Part shown: piece by piece, positions 40,158-48,678 of the stretch | How positions within the stretch are numbered: the stretch's first letter is position 1 | How the letters are laid out: every line of letters starts with the position of its first letter | Assembly: GCF_029892155.1 (NCBI RefSeq) | Contig: NZ_JARZAG010000023.1 | Coordinates: 62,001-126,000 of the forward strand | DNA length: 64,000 nucleotides | Direction: 5' to 3' | DNA from: Kitasatospora sp. GAS204B | GTDB taxonomy: Bacteria > Actinomycetota > Actinomycetes > Streptomycetales > Streptomycetaceae | Notes under the pieces: model-generated | Seen by the model: the letters and a program-made list of their open reading frames with translations, nothing else | The model's database searches: none | Told to the model about the DNA's origin: nothing | Position numbers and translations under genes: made by a program

Positions 40158-42104
40158 ATGTGGGGTCGGGGGACCGAGCTCGGTGGGCGTTACACGCTCA
40201 CCGAGCGGCTCGGCGGCGGGGCGATGGGGGAGGTCTGGCGGGGCGAGGACGGGGTGCTCGGTCGTCAGGTCGCGGTGAAGATCCTGCTGCCCGCGTTGCT
40301 GGACGATGCGACGTTCATGGAGCGGTTCAGGCGTGAGGCCAGGCTGCTGGCCTCGATCAACCACCCGGGCATCGTCGAGGTGCACGACTACGGCGAGAGC
40401 GGCGAGGACGCGCAGGACCGGGTCGCGTACATCGTCATGGAGCTGATCACCGGCCGACCGTTGGACGTCGTCCTCGAGGAGAGCGGCCCGCTGCCGGTCG
40501 ACCGGGCGCTGGGCATCGTCGCCCAGGCGCTCGACGCGCTGCACGCCGCCCATCAACGGGGCATCGTGCACCGCGACATCAAGCCGTCCAACCTGATGCT
40601 GCGGGAGGACGGCCGGGTCGCGGTGACCGACTTCGGCATCGCCAGCGCCGTCGCCGGGACGAGGATCACCTCCTCCGACGCGATCCTCGGCACCGCGCTC
40701 TACGTCGCCCCCGAGCGCGCCGAGGGGGCCGCGTCCAACCCGGCCTCCGACCTCTACTCGATCGGCGTGCTCTGCTACGAGATGCTCATCGGGAAGCCGC
40801 CGTTCACCGGGGAGACGGCGCTGGAGATCGTGCTCAAGCACGTCCGGGAGCCCGCGCCCGCGCTGCCCGACAGCTTCGGTCGGCCGGTGCGCGACCTGGT
40901 GGCCACCGCGCTCGCCAAGCTGCCCGGGGAGCGGTTCGCCAACGCCGCGGAGATGGCGGCGGTGGTGCGGGGCGCGGCGCAGGGGGCGCCGGTCGCGGAG
41001 GCGATCGCCTCCCGGGCGACACCGCTGGTCCCCGCCCGGCCCGCGGCGGCGGTCGCCCCGGTCGCGGTTGCCCCGGTCGCGGTTGCCCCGGCTGCGGTGG
41101 CGGCGGTTGCCCCGGCCGCGGTGGAGCCGGCGGCCGCCGAGAAGGAGACGCAGCCTGTCGTGTCGTCGCGGCAGCCGTGGATCCGGCGTCGCTTCGTGCT
41201 GCCCGTGCTGATCCCGTGCGGCGTCACCGTGGTCGTCGGTTCGGCCCTGCTGATCGACCAGACCCCGTTCAGCTCCAACGCGGCCACCGCGCCCTCGCGC
41301 CCGCCCGCCGCGGCCGCTGCCGGCTCACCGGCCGCCGCCGTGGGGCCGGGGGCACCCGCCGCCTCGGCGTCAGGTGCGGCGCCCTCGGGCTCCGCGTCGC
41401 CGAGTGCGTCCGCTTCGGCGCCCTCCGGCAACTCGTCGGCCCCGCCCGCCGGTTCACCTGCCGGCTCACCGGGAGCGGCGGTGCCGCCCCCGCCGGGCGG
41501 CGGCGGTACGCCCCGCAGTGGCGGCGGCAACTCCGGCGGCAGCGGCTCGGGCGCCGGCTCCAACGGTGGCTCGACCAGCGGCTCAGGCTCGGCCCCGGGT
41601 GGCGGCAACTCCGGCTCCACGAACGGCGGTTCGACGCAGCCCCCGCCGCCCACCCAGCCCGCCCCCAACCCGCCGCCCAGCTCCGTCCCGCCCAGCTCTG
41701 CCCCGCCCGCCGGCTGCGGCGCGTCGAGCGCCATCGTGAACGTCGGCGACGGTCTCAAGGTCGGCCTCGCCGACGGCAACCCCTCGGGCACCGGCGCAGT
41801 GGTCATGGGCGGGAGCACCCAGTACGGCTGGGTGCGCAGTGCCGACCAGACCTGGTCCGTCTTCCACGCCTGCAACATGAACGACAGCATTCTGGGCGTG
41901 GCGTACTACCCCGGAACCAGCGCTCAACTCATCGCCCAGCCCGGCGGCGGGATGGCGGACTGGACGATCGTCGGCGCGCCGACCGGTGTCAACATCAAGG
42001 ACTACCTGGGGCAGAACTGCCTGACCGACAACGGCGCCGGCCACCAGCTCACGCTGAACGCCTGCACCCCGGGCGACGCCTCCCAGGAGTGGCGGATCCC
42101 CTGA
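40158..42104 (+). CDS. Receptor-type Ser/Thr protein kinase with ricin-like extracellular end
   Basis: 648 residues. The Hanks-type kinase domain covers about 10-275: LGGGAMGEVW, K41 in VAVKIL, catalytic HRDIKPSN (D140), DFG (D158) and APE at 184. An Ala/Val/Pro-rich juxtamembrane part leads to one transmembrane helix (about 345-368). A very long extracellular Pro/Ser/Gly linker (about 370-520) follows, and the end has NCLTDNGAGHQLTLNACTPG and SQEWRIP, the last repeat style of a ricin-type beta-trefoil. It may sense a cell-wall or sugar ligand. It is monocistronic, with a terminator six bases past the stop. Confidence 0.9.
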   Translation: MWGRGTELGGRYTLTERLGGGAMGEVWRGEDGVLGRQVAVKILLPALLDDATFMERFRREARLLASINHPGIVEVHDYGESGEDAQDRVAYIVMELITGRPLDVVLEESGPLPVDRALGIVAQALDALHAAHQRGIVHRDIKPSNLMLREDGRVAVTDFGIASAVAGTRITSSDAILGTALYVAPERAEGAASNPASDLYSIGVLCYEMLIGKPPFTGETALEIVLKHVREPAPALPDSFGRPVRDLVATALAKLPGERFANAAEMAAVVRGAAQGAPVAEAIASRATPLVPARPAAAVAPVAVAPVAVAPAAVAAVAPAAVEPAAAEKETQPVVSSRQPWIRRRFVLPVLIPCGVTVVVGSALLIDQTPFSSNAATAPSRPPAAAAAGSPAAAVGPGAPAASASGAAPSGSASPSASASAPSGNSSAPPAGSPAGSPGAAVPPPPGGGGTPRSGGGNSGGSGSGAGSNGGSTSGSGSAPGGGNSGSTNGGSTQPPPPTQPAPNPPPSSVPPSSAPPAGCGASSAIVNVGDGLKVGLADGNPSGTGAVVMGGSTQYGWVRSADQTWSVFHACNMNDSILGVAYYPGTSAQLIAQPGGGMADWTIVGAPTGVNIKDYLGQNCLTDNGAGHQLTLNACTPGDASQEWRIP

Positions 42105-42110
42105 CGTTCA

Positions 42111-42136
42111 GGGCCCGGGCACGACCGCCCGGGCCC
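42111..42136. terminator. Bidirectional hairpin between kinase and flavodoxin-fold genes
   Basis: GGGCCCGGGC and GCCCGGGCCC arms (42111-42120 and 42127-42136) with a 6-base loop, between convergent genes ending at 42104 and 42145. Confidence 0.75.
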
Positions 42137-42144
42137 CGCCGGGG

Positions 42145-42735
42145 TCAGCCCGCCAGCGCCGCCCGGCCCGCCAGGACGACCTTGGTCTGCTCGGCCACCC
42201 GGCGACCCAGGTGCTCGGCGGTGGCGATGTCCGACTTGTGCACGCCCTCGACGCCCTGGTCGTTGTTGGACTGGGCACCGGCCCCGAGGAAGAAGCCGAG
42301 GCGGTTGAGGTCGTTCTCCGAACCGGTGCTGACGTTCCAGCCCGGCATCAGGCCCAGGTTGATCCAGGTCATGCCGTGCTGGGCCGCGAAGATGCTCAGG
42401 TACTGCAGGGTGGCGAGCTTGTCGCCGCTCTTGGAGCCGGAGTTGGTGAAGCCGGCCGCCAGCTTGTCCTGCCACGCGGAGGCGAACCAGCGCTTGGTGC
42501 TGGCCTCGGCGAAGGTGTGGAAGGCGGCGGAGGCACTGCCCAGGTAGGTGGGCGAGCCGAAGACGATCGCGTCCGAGGCGTCCAGCAGCTCCCACTGGGC
42601 TTCGGTGATCTCGTCGACCTTGATCAGGTGGACGGTGGCGCCGGACTCCAGCGCGCCGGTCCGGACGGCCTCGGCGATGACGGCGGTGTGGCCGAAACCG
42701 GAGTGGACGGCGATGGAGATGACGGGGCTGGTCAC
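42145..42735 (-). CDS. Flavodoxin-fold NAD(P)H oxidoreductase (WrbA-like)
   Basis: 196 residues. Flavodoxin-like pattern: ISIAVHSGFGHTAVIAEAV (FMN phosphate loop), DAIVFGSPTYLGSASAAFHTF (the G-S-P-T-Y flavin-binding segment), and FTNSGSKSGDKLATLQYL. This matches WrbA-type quinone reductases. It is divergent from an HxlR-type regulator gene, a frequent pairing in which the regulator responds to quinones, aldehydes or diamide. Confidence 0.88.
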   Translation of the reverse strand: MTSPVISIAVHSGFGHTAVIAEAVRTGALESGATVHLIKVDEITEAQWELLDASDAIVFGSPTYLGSASAAFHTFAEASTKRWFASAWQDKLAAGFTNSGSKSGDKLATLQYLSIFAAQHGMTWINLGLMPGWNVSTGSENDLNRLGFFLGAGAQSNNDQGVEGVHKSDIATAEHLGRRVAEQTKVVLAGRAALAG

Positions 42736-42771
42736 AGTGGTGCTCCCGAGTGGTTGCGGTGCGATTCGGTA

Positions 42772-42794
42772 AGTGCTGGTGAAAGGTAAGCACT
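42772..42794. promoter_or_regulatory. HxlR operator candidate
   Basis: AGTGCT and AGCACT arms 11 bases apart, embedded in a direct repeat of GGTAAG (42769 and 42785), within the 114-bp divergent region. It is close to the reductase start, where an HxlR repressor would act. Confidence 0.5.
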
Positions 42795-42849
42795 GTCATT
42801 TGGAAAGCGCAACCCAGTCCGCAGCGCTGTACTCGCGTACACTGCCGCT

Positions 42850-43260
42850 ATGACGACCGAAAGCGCTGCCGGGAGCCCGGGTGGGCACCACGCGGACGAC
42901 CTGCCCTACAGCGTGTTCGGGCGCGCCTGCCCGTCGCGGCACGTGCTGAAGGACATCACCCACGCCTGGGGCAGCCTGACCCTCGCGGCGCTGCTGGACG
43001 GCACGATCCGCTTCAACGAGCTGCGCCGCCGGGTCGACGGGGTGAGCGAGAAGATGCTGTCCCAGACCCTCCAGGCGCTGGAGCGCGACGGGTTGGTGCA
43101 CCGCAAGGCCCAGCTGACCAATCCGCCGCGGGTCGACTACTGCCTCACCGCGACCGGGCGCGAGGTCGCCGAGCAGCTGCAGGTGCTGATCGCGCTGGTC
43201 GAGGAGCGGATGCCCCAGGTGCTGGAGGCGCAGCAGCGGTACGACGAGACCCGTGGCTGA
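42850..43260 (+). CDS. HxlR-family transcriptional regulator
   Basis: 136 residues. Winged helix-turn-helix with the HxlR hallmarks: CPSRHVLKDITHAWGSLTLAALLDG near the start, IRFNELRRRVDGVSEKMLSQTLQALERDGLV, then PRVDYCLTATGREV. A single cysteine at the usual HxlR sensing place (C31) could respond to redox or electrophiles. No ribosome site is visible before the ATG. A TACACT ten bases upstream may be a -10 and leave almost no leader. Confidence 0.9.
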   Translation: MTTESAAGSPGGHHADDLPYSVFGRACPSRHVLKDITHAWGSLTLAALLDGTIRFNELRRRVDGVSEKMLSQTLQALERDGLVHRKAQLTNPPRVDYCLTATGREVAEQLQVLIALVEERMPQVLEAQQRYDETRG

Positions 43261-43352
43261 GCGGCCCTCGGATGATGTTTTGAAACTAGTTGCATAGAGC
43301 CGGTCCTCACCCCTACCGTTGAGTAACAACACTCGCGCGAGGAGAGTCCCGG

Positions 43353-45374
43353 ATGACCGCCTACCCCCACCTGCTGCGCCCGCTCGACCTGGGCTTCACC
43401 ACGCTGCCCAACCGGGTGCTGATGGGCTCGATGCACGTGGGCCTGGAGGAGGCGCCGAACGGCTTCGAGCGGATGGCCGAGTTCTACGCCACCCGGGCCC
43501 GTGGCGGGGTCGGCCTGATCGTCACCGGCGGCATCGCGCCGAACGAGGCCGGGCGGCCCTGGAGCGGCGGCGCCAAGCTCACCACCCCCGAGGAGGCGGC
43601 CGAGCACCGCGTCATCACCGAGGCCGTGCACGCCGCCGGTGGCAAGATCGCCATGCAGATCCTGCACTTCGGCCGCTACGCCTACCACGAGGACCTGGTG
43701 GCCCCGAGCGCGATCCAGGCGCCGATCAGCCCGTTCGTGCCGCACGCCCTCACCGAGGAGCAGATCGAGCAGACCATCGAGGACTTCGCCCGCGCCGCCG
43801 AACTCGCCCAGCGGGCCGGCTACGACGGCGTCGAGATCATGGGCTCCGAGGGCTACCTGATCAACGAGTTCATCGCCGCGCCCACCAACCAGCGTGACGA
43901 CGCCTGGGGTGGCGACTACCGGAACCGGATGCGGTTCCCGGTGGAGATCGTCCGCCGGGTGCGCGAGCGGGTCGGCGCGGAGTTCATCCTGATCTACCGC
44001 CTCTCGATGCTCGACCTGATCCCCGGCGGCTCCACCCTGGCCGAGGTGATCGAGCTGGCCCAGGCCGTCGAGGCGGCCGGCGCCACCATCATCAACACCG
44101 GCATCGGCTGGCACGAGGCGCGCATCCCCACCATCGCCACCTCGGTGCCGCGCGGTGCCTTCGCCCGGTTCACCAAGAAGGTGATGGGCTCGGTATCGAT
44201 CCCGCTGGTCACCACCAACCGGATCAACACCCCGGAGCTGGCCGAGGAGTTGCTCGCCGACGGCTACGCGGACCTGATCTCGATGGCCCGCCCGCTGCTC
44301 GCCGACCCCGACTTCGTCGCCAAGGCGGCGGCCGGCACCCCCGAGGCCGTCAACACCTGCATCGGCTGCAACCAGGCCTGCCTCGACCACACTTTCAGCA
44401 TGAAGATCACCTCCTGCCTGGTGAACCCGCGGGCCTGCCACGAGACCGAGCTGGTGCTGGCCCCGACCCGGCTGCGCAAGCGCCTGGGCGTGGTCGGCGC
44501 CGGCCCCGCCGGGCTCGCCTTCGCGGTCACCGCGGCCGAGCGCGGCCACGCCGTCACGCTCTTCGACGCGGCCGAGGAGGTCGGCGGGCAGCTGAACATC
44601 GCCCGCCGGATCCCGGGCAAGGAGGAGTTCAACGAGACCCTGCGGTACTACCGCCACCAGCTGACGGAGCGTCAGGTCGAGCTGCGGCTGGGCACCTTGG
44701 TCACTGCCGAGAGCCTGGCCGCAGAGGGCTTCGACGAGGTGGTGCTGGCCACCGGCGTCACCCCGCGCACGCCCGAGATCGAGGGCAGCGACCACCCGAG
44801 CGTGCTCGACTACCTGGACGTGCTGCGTGACCAGGCGCCGGTGGGCGAGCGGGTGGCGATCGTCGGCGCCGGCGGGATCGGCTTCGATGTCGCCGAGTAC
44901 CTCACCGACCCGGGCACCTCGGCCAGCCAGGACCCGGCCGCCTTCTTCGCGCAGTGGGGTGTGGACACCGAGCACGCCGGCGCCGGTGGCCTGCGCAAGC
45001 CGGAGCGCCCCGAGACCAAGCGTGCGGTGCACCTGCTGCAGCGCAAGACCAGCAAGGTCGGTGCCGGGCTGGGCAAGACCACCGGCTGGATCCACCGCAC
45101 CGAGCTGAAGCACCGTGGCGTGGCCATGGTCGCCGGCGTGGACTACCAGCGGATCGACGACGCCGGCCTGCACCTGACGGTGGACGGCGAGCCGCAGCTG
45201 CTCCCGGTGGACACGGTGGTGCTCTGCGCGGGCCAGGAGCCGCGCCGTGACCTGGTCGAGGGCCTGCGCGAGCGGGGCATCGAGCCGCACCTGATCGGCG
45301 GCGCGGACGTGGCGGCCGAGCTGGACGCCAAGCGCGCCATCGACCAGGGCACCCGCCTGGCGGCCGCGCTCTGA
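43353..45374 (+). CDS. fadH: 2,4-dienoyl-CoA reductase (FadH)
   Basis: 673 residues, the size of E. coli FadH. Residues 1-330 form the Old Yellow Enzyme-type FMN barrel (PNRVLMGSMHVGLEE, LHFGRYAYH, GYDGVEIMGSEGYLINEF). The [4Fe-4S] cysteines are in TCIGCNQACLDHTF with a fourth in SCLVNPRAC. Then comes the FAD/NADPH reductase half (RLGVVGAGPAGLAFAV, GERVAIVGAGGIGFDVAEYL, TVVLCAGQEPRRDL). It reduces polyunsaturated acyl-CoA during beta-oxidation. GAGGAGAG precedes the ATG. Downstream lies the second MITE. Confidence 0.93.
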   Translation: MTAYPHLLRPLDLGFTTLPNRVLMGSMHVGLEEAPNGFERMAEFYATRARGGVGLIVTGGIAPNEAGRPWSGGAKLTTPEEAAEHRVITEAVHAAGGKIAMQILHFGRYAYHEDLVAPSAIQAPISPFVPHALTEEQIEQTIEDFARAAELAQRAGYDGVEIMGSEGYLINEFIAAPTNQRDDAWGGDYRNRMRFPVEIVRRVRERVGAEFILIYRLSMLDLIPGGSTLAEVIELAQAVEAAGATIINTGIGWHEARIPTIATSVPRGAFARFTKKVMGSVSIPLVTTNRINTPELAEELLADGYADLISMARPLLADPDFVAKAAAGTPEAVNTCIGCNQACLDHTFSMKITSCLVNPRACHETELVLAPTRLRKRLGVVGAGPAGLAFAVTAAERGHAVTLFDAAEEVGGQLNIARRIPGKEEFNETLRYYRHQLTERQVELRLGTLVTAESLAAEGFDEVVLATGVTPRTPEIEGSDHPSVLDYLDVLRDQAPVGERVAIVGAGGIGFDVAEYLTDPGTSASQDPAAFFAQWGVDTEHAGAGGLRKPERPETKRAVHLLQRKTSKVGAGLGKTTGWIHRTELKHRGVAMVAGVDYQRIDDAGLHLTVDGEPQLLPVDTVVLCAGQEPRRDLVEGLRERGIEPHLIGGADVAAELDAKRAIDQGTRLAAAL

Positions 45375-45405
45375 TCACCCGCAACGGGCGGGACCGGCGC
45401 CCTAG

Positions 45406-45565
45406 GGCCTGTACGGCGGATCTTTTCGGATGAGCCCGCGGCGTTGGGCGCCCGGCTGGGCGTGCGCCCGAGTCGTCCTCGTACTGGACGTACTTGGGCG
45501 AGTCGGGCGTGCGTCCAGCCGGGATGCCCGGCGTCGCGGGCCCGGAAAGATCCGCCGTACAGGCC
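45406..45565. mobile_element. 160-bp MITE-like palindromic element, copy 2
   Basis: Reverse complement of the element at 6061-6220 with a single base difference over 160 bp, flanked by CTAG at 45402-45405 and 45566-45569. It lies 32 bases after the FadH stop codon and 70 bases before the PadR gene, so it may act as a transcription barrier between them. The near identity shows that both copies moved recently or are kept identical by gene conversion. Confidence 0.87.
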
Positions 45566-45590
45566 CTAGGGTCTGCCGGACAGGTCCTAG
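45566..45590. repeat. CTAG-bounded 17-bp remnant beside MITE copy 2
   Basis: A 17-bp imperfect palindrome (GGTCTGCCGGACAGGTC) is bounded by CTAG on each side, the left one shared with the MITE. Its ends look like a shortened version of the MITE ends (GGCCTGT...ACAGGCC). It could be the remains of an older, internally deleted element at the same hot spot. Confidence 0.45.
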
Positions 45591-45634
45591 GATGCCCAGC
45601 AGTACCGTCGCGCACCCAGGAGACCGGTCCCGCC

Positions 45635-46174
45635 ATGTCGCTGCCGCACGCCATCCTCACCGCCCTGCTGGAGAAGCCTTCCTCCGGGCTGGAGTTGACG
45701 CGCCGCTTCGACAAGTCGATCGGCTTCTTCTGGTCCGCCACGCACCAGCAGATCTACCGTGAGCTGGGCAAGTTGGAGCAGGCCGGGCTGATCCGGGCGA
45801 TTCCGCAGCCGCCCAGCCGGGGCCGGCGCAAGGAGTACGAGGTGCTGGCGGCCGGCCGGGCGGCGCTGGTCGACTGGGTGGCCGAGAGTCAGGACCCGAA
45901 GGCCGTCCGCGAGCCGCTGCTGCTGCGGTTGCGGGCGGCCGCCGTGGTCGGCGCGCCTGGCTTGCGGGCCGAGCTGGAGCGTCATCTCGCCCTGCACGAG
46001 CGGCAGCTGACGGACTATCTGGCGATCGAGCAGAAGGACTTCCCGGCCGAGCCGGCGGGCGAGCAGAACCGGCTGCAGCACCTGGTGCTGCGGGCGGGCA
46101 TCGGGCTGGAGACCTTCTGGATCCAGTGGCTCACCGAGGCGCTGGCCGAACTGCCGGACACCGCACGGCCGTGA
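45635..46174 (+). CDS. PadR-family transcriptional regulator
   Basis: 179 residues from ATG 45635. PadR winged helix at the start (SLPHAILTALLEKPSSGLELTRRFDKSIGFFWSATHQQIYRELGKLEQAGLI) and the C-terminal Vir_act_alpha_C dimerisation helices. An open frame continues upstream into the MITE, but that part is not family-like. No obvious target gene is adjacent; the MITE upstream replaces the expected promoter region beyond 69 bp. Confidence 0.9.
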   Translation: MSLPHAILTALLEKPSSGLELTRRFDKSIGFFWSATHQQIYRELGKLEQAGLIRAIPQPPSRGRRKEYEVLAAGRAALVDWVAESQDPKAVREPLLLRLRAAAVVGAPGLRAELERHLALHERQLTDYLAIEQKDFPAEPAGEQNRLQHLVLRAGIGLETFWIQWLTEALAELPDTARP

Positions 46175-46195
46175 CGGCCCGCGGCGGCGGTCAAG

Positions 46196-46209
46196 TGGAA
46201 CCGCTCCCA
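46196..46209 (+). promoter_or_regulatory. CebR-like LacI box before the LacI gene
   Basis: TGGAACCGCTCCCA matches the 14-bp CebR operator TGGGAGCGCTCCCA known from Streptomyces at 12 of 14 positions. It is 83 bases upstream of the LacI-family regulator and suggests autoregulation. Confidence 0.6.
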
Positions 46210-46292
46210 AGGGCGGTGGCGCCCGGTCGGCGATCAGGACGGCCTGCCACAATGGCCCGGTTCCGCCCCGTGACCGTCGCCCGAGGTGATCG

Positions 46293-47330
46293 ATGAGCTC
46301 CACCGCACAACGCCGCCCCGGCGCGCACCGCCCCACCCTGGAGGAGGTGGCCGTGCTGGCCGGTGTCGGCCGGGGCACCGTGTCCCGGGTGGTCAACGGC
46401 TCGCCCCGGGTCAGCGACCGGACCAGGGCCGTCGTGGAGCAGGCGGTGGCCGAACTCGGCTACGTGCCCAACCGGGCCGCCCGCACCCTGGTCACCTCGC
46501 GTGCCGACGCGATCGCCCTGGTGGTGCCCGAGACCGAGACCCGGCTCTTCTCCGAGCCGTACTTCGCCGACATCATCAGCGGTGTCTGCGCGGAACTGGC
46601 CGACTCGGAGCTGCAGTTGCTGCTCGTCCTGGTCCGCGACCAGCGCGAGCGCGACCGGCTCTCGGCGTACCTGCGGGCCCAACGGGTGGACGGTGTGCTG
46701 CTGGTCGCCGTGCACCGCGACGACCCGCTGCCCGGCACCCTGGAGGAGCTGCGGATCCCCGTGGTGCTGGCCGGGCGGCGCGCCGACCACGAGCCGCTCA
46801 GCTACGTCGCCGCCGACAACCTGGGCGGCGCCCGGGCCGCCGTACGCCACCTGCTGGCGGGCGGGCGGGAGCGGATCGCCACCATCACCGGGCCGCTGGA
46901 CATGGAGGTCGCCGAGGCCCGGCTGGCCGGCTACCGCGCCGCGCTGGCCGAGGCAGGGCGGGCGGGGTCGGACGACCTGGTGGGCCTGGCCGACTTCACC
47001 GAGCAGGGCGGCCGGGCGGCGATGCGCGAACTGCTGGACCGCGTCCCCGACCTGGACGCGGTCTTCTGTGCCTCCGACGTGCTGGCCGCCGGCGCGCTGC
47101 AGGTGCTGCGCGCGGCCGGCCGCCGGGTGCCCGAGGACGTCGCGCTGGTCGGCTTCGACGACTCGATCGTGGCCCGGCACACCGATCCGCCGCTCACCAG
47201 CGTGCGCCAGCCGACGGCGGAGTTGGGCCGCACCATGGTCCGCCTGCTGCTGGACGAGATCGCCGAACCGGGCGGCCCCAGGCACCAACTGGTGCTTGGC
47301 ACCGAGCTGGTGGTGCGCGACTCCGGGTGA
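46293..47330 (+). CDS. LacI-family transcriptional regulator
   Basis: 345 residues; GAGGTG before the ATG. The LacI DNA-binding start is textbook (TLEEVAVLAGVGRGTVSRVVNGSPRVSDRTRAVVEQAVAELGYVPNRAAR), followed by the periplasmic-binding-like sugar domain (VDGVLLVAVHRDD, AVFCASDVLAAGALQVL, VALVGFDDSIVARHTDPPLTSVRQP). It probably controls a sugar uptake or hydrolase gene. The nearest sugar transporter is at 51997, but no box is evident there. A CebR-like box upstream points to self-control. Confidence 0.92.
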   Translation: MSSTAQRRPGAHRPTLEEVAVLAGVGRGTVSRVVNGSPRVSDRTRAVVEQAVAELGYVPNRAARTLVTSRADAIALVVPETETRLFSEPYFADIISGVCAELADSELQLLLVLVRDQRERDRLSAYLRAQRVDGVLLVAVHRDDPLPGTLEELRIPVVLAGRRADHEPLSYVAADNLGGARAAVRHLLAGGRERIATITGPLDMEVAEARLAGYRAALAEAGRAGSDDLVGLADFTEQGGRAAMRELLDRVPDLDAVFCASDVLAAGALQVLRAAGRRVPEDVALVGFDDSIVARHTDPPLTSVRQPTAELGRTMVRLLLDEIAEPGGPRHQLVLGTELVVRDSG

Positions 47331-47343
47331 CGCCGACGCCCGC

Positions 47344-47360
47344 CCTGACGCTCCGTCAGG
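47344..47360. terminator. Short hairpin between LacI and DUF3515 genes
   Basis: CCTGACG-ctc-CGTCAGG (47344-47350 and 47354-47360), between convergent stops at 47330 and 47362. Confidence 0.55.
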
Positions 47361-47361
47361 A

Positions 47362-47952
47362 CTACTGCGAGCCCTGCTCGGTGTCCTGATCCGGGGTGAA
47401 CTGCCCGCTCAGGTCGGGAACCGTGGCCAGCACGGTCGGCGAGACCACGGCGAGCGCGTCGGTCGGGTTGACGGTGGCCCGGGCCGGCGCGGCCACCTCG
47501 ATGTAGGCGGCGCGCAGCGTGGTGGTGAAGCGGTAGCCGCCGTGGCCGTCCTGCTCCAGGTACCACTGCAGGTTGTCGACGTTCGGTCCGGTCGACATCT
47601 GGTTCGCCACGCTGTTCAGCGAGGTGGGCCGGGCCACCCCGCAGCGCAGCACGGTGCGGGGTGAGGTCTGCCAGACGGCGACGTACGGCGAGCCGGCCGG
47701 GTCGGCCCGCGGGTGGCCGAGCAGGGTCGGCGGCAGTGCCTTGATCAACGCGGCACAGAAGCCGGAGACCGCGGCCGCGGGCTTGGGCGCGGTGACCGGC
47801 GGCTGGTACGTGCCGTCGGTCATCAGCACCGCGCCGGTGCAGGCGAGCAGTACCAGCGGCGCCGCGAGCCAGCGGACCGGCGCGGGCAAGGCCTGCAGGG
47901 CGCGCCGAGCGCGCTGGGTATGGGACACCGGGAGATGGTAACCGGCGCTCAT
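47362..47952 (-). CDS. DUF3515-type membrane-anchored protein
   Basis: 196 residues. One transmembrane helix or uncleaved signal near residues 27-44 (VRWLAAPLVLLACTGAVLMT), then an extracytoplasmic domain with SGFCAALIKALPPTLLGH, SPYVAVW, TVLRCGVARP. Two conserved cysteines (FCAAL, LRCGV) probably form a disulfide. This matches DUF3515, a family of unknown function common in Streptomyces. Confidence 0.82.
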   Translation of the reverse strand: MSAGYHLPVSHTQRARRALQALPAPVRWLAAPLVLLACTGAVLMTDGTYQPPVTAPKPAAAVSGFCAALIKALPPTLLGHPRADPAGSPYVAVWQTSPRTVLRCGVARPTSLNSVANQMSTGPNVDNLQWYLEQDGHGGYRFTTTLRAAYIEVAAPARATVNPTDALAVVSPTVLATVPDLSGQFTPDQDTEQGSQ

Positions 47953-48011
47953 GAGGCCCGGGCCGTTCGGGTGCGCTCCTCGGTCCCGGTGGCTCGGCCC
48001 CGCTGATCGCC

Positions 48012-48566
48012 TCAGTCCTGGCGGATCGCCGAGACGTCGAACTCCAGCGTCACCTTGTCGCCGACCAGCACGCCGCCGCCCTCCAGCGAGGCGTTCCAGG
48101 TGATGCCGTAGTCCTTGCGGCTGATCGTGGTGGAGCCCTCGAAGCCCACCCGAAGGTTGCCGTACGGGTCCCGGGCGCTGCCGTCGAACTCGACCTCCAG
48201 GCCGATCGGGCGGGTCACGTCCTTGACCGTGAGGTTGCCGTTGAGCCGGTAGCGGTCGCCGCCCAGCGCCTCGATGCCGGTCGAGCTGAAGAGGATGTCG
48301 GGGAACTTCGGCGCGTCCAGGAAGTCGTTGGTGCGCAGGTGACCGTCGCGCTGCTCGTTGCCGGTGTCGATGCTGGCGGTCTTGATGGTCACGGTCACGC
48401 TCGACTTGGTGGGATCGGATCCGTCGAGGTGTGCCCGGCCCTCGAACTCCTTGAAGAAGCCGCGAACCTTGGTGACCATCGCGTGCCGGGCCGAGAAGCC
48501 GATCCTGGTGTGGGCGGGGTCCAGGACGTACTCGCCGGTCAGCTCGGTGAGCGGGGTGTTGCTCAT
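48012..48566 (-). CDS. YceI-family lipid-binding protein
   Basis: 184 residues; GGAGG precedes the ATG. The lipocalin-like YceI pattern is present: GEYVLDPAHTRIGFSARHAM, FEGRAHLDG, TGNEQRDGHLRTNDFLDAPKFP, LTVKDVTRPI, and SRKDYGITWN. Members bind polyprenoid chains in a beta-barrel. There is no signal peptide, so this one is likely cytoplasmic. Confidence 0.92.
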   Translation of the reverse strand: MSNTPLTELTGEYVLDPAHTRIGFSARHAMVTKVRGFFKEFEGRAHLDGSDPTKSSVTVTIKTASIDTGNEQRDGHLRTNDFLDAPKFPDILFSSTGIEALGGDRYRLNGNLTVKDVTRPIGLEVEFDGSARDPYGNLRVGFEGSTTISRKDYGITWNASLEGGGVLVGDKVTLEFDVSAIRQD

Positions 48567-48678
48567 GGTTCCTCCAGATCAGTCCGAGTCACACCGGGGC
48601 GCACCGGAGCGGCGGCCCCGGCACCACGGTAGGTGCGGACCCGCTCCGGGTGGCCACGGCGCGCGGGACCGAACGGAC

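Noticed and set aside
45430..45634. Coding frames inside or extending out of the MITE, including an upstream extension of the PadR gene
   Set aside because: They exist on both strands because of palindromic GC-rich sequence. The PadR family starts at the ATG at 45635 and the extension is not protein-like.
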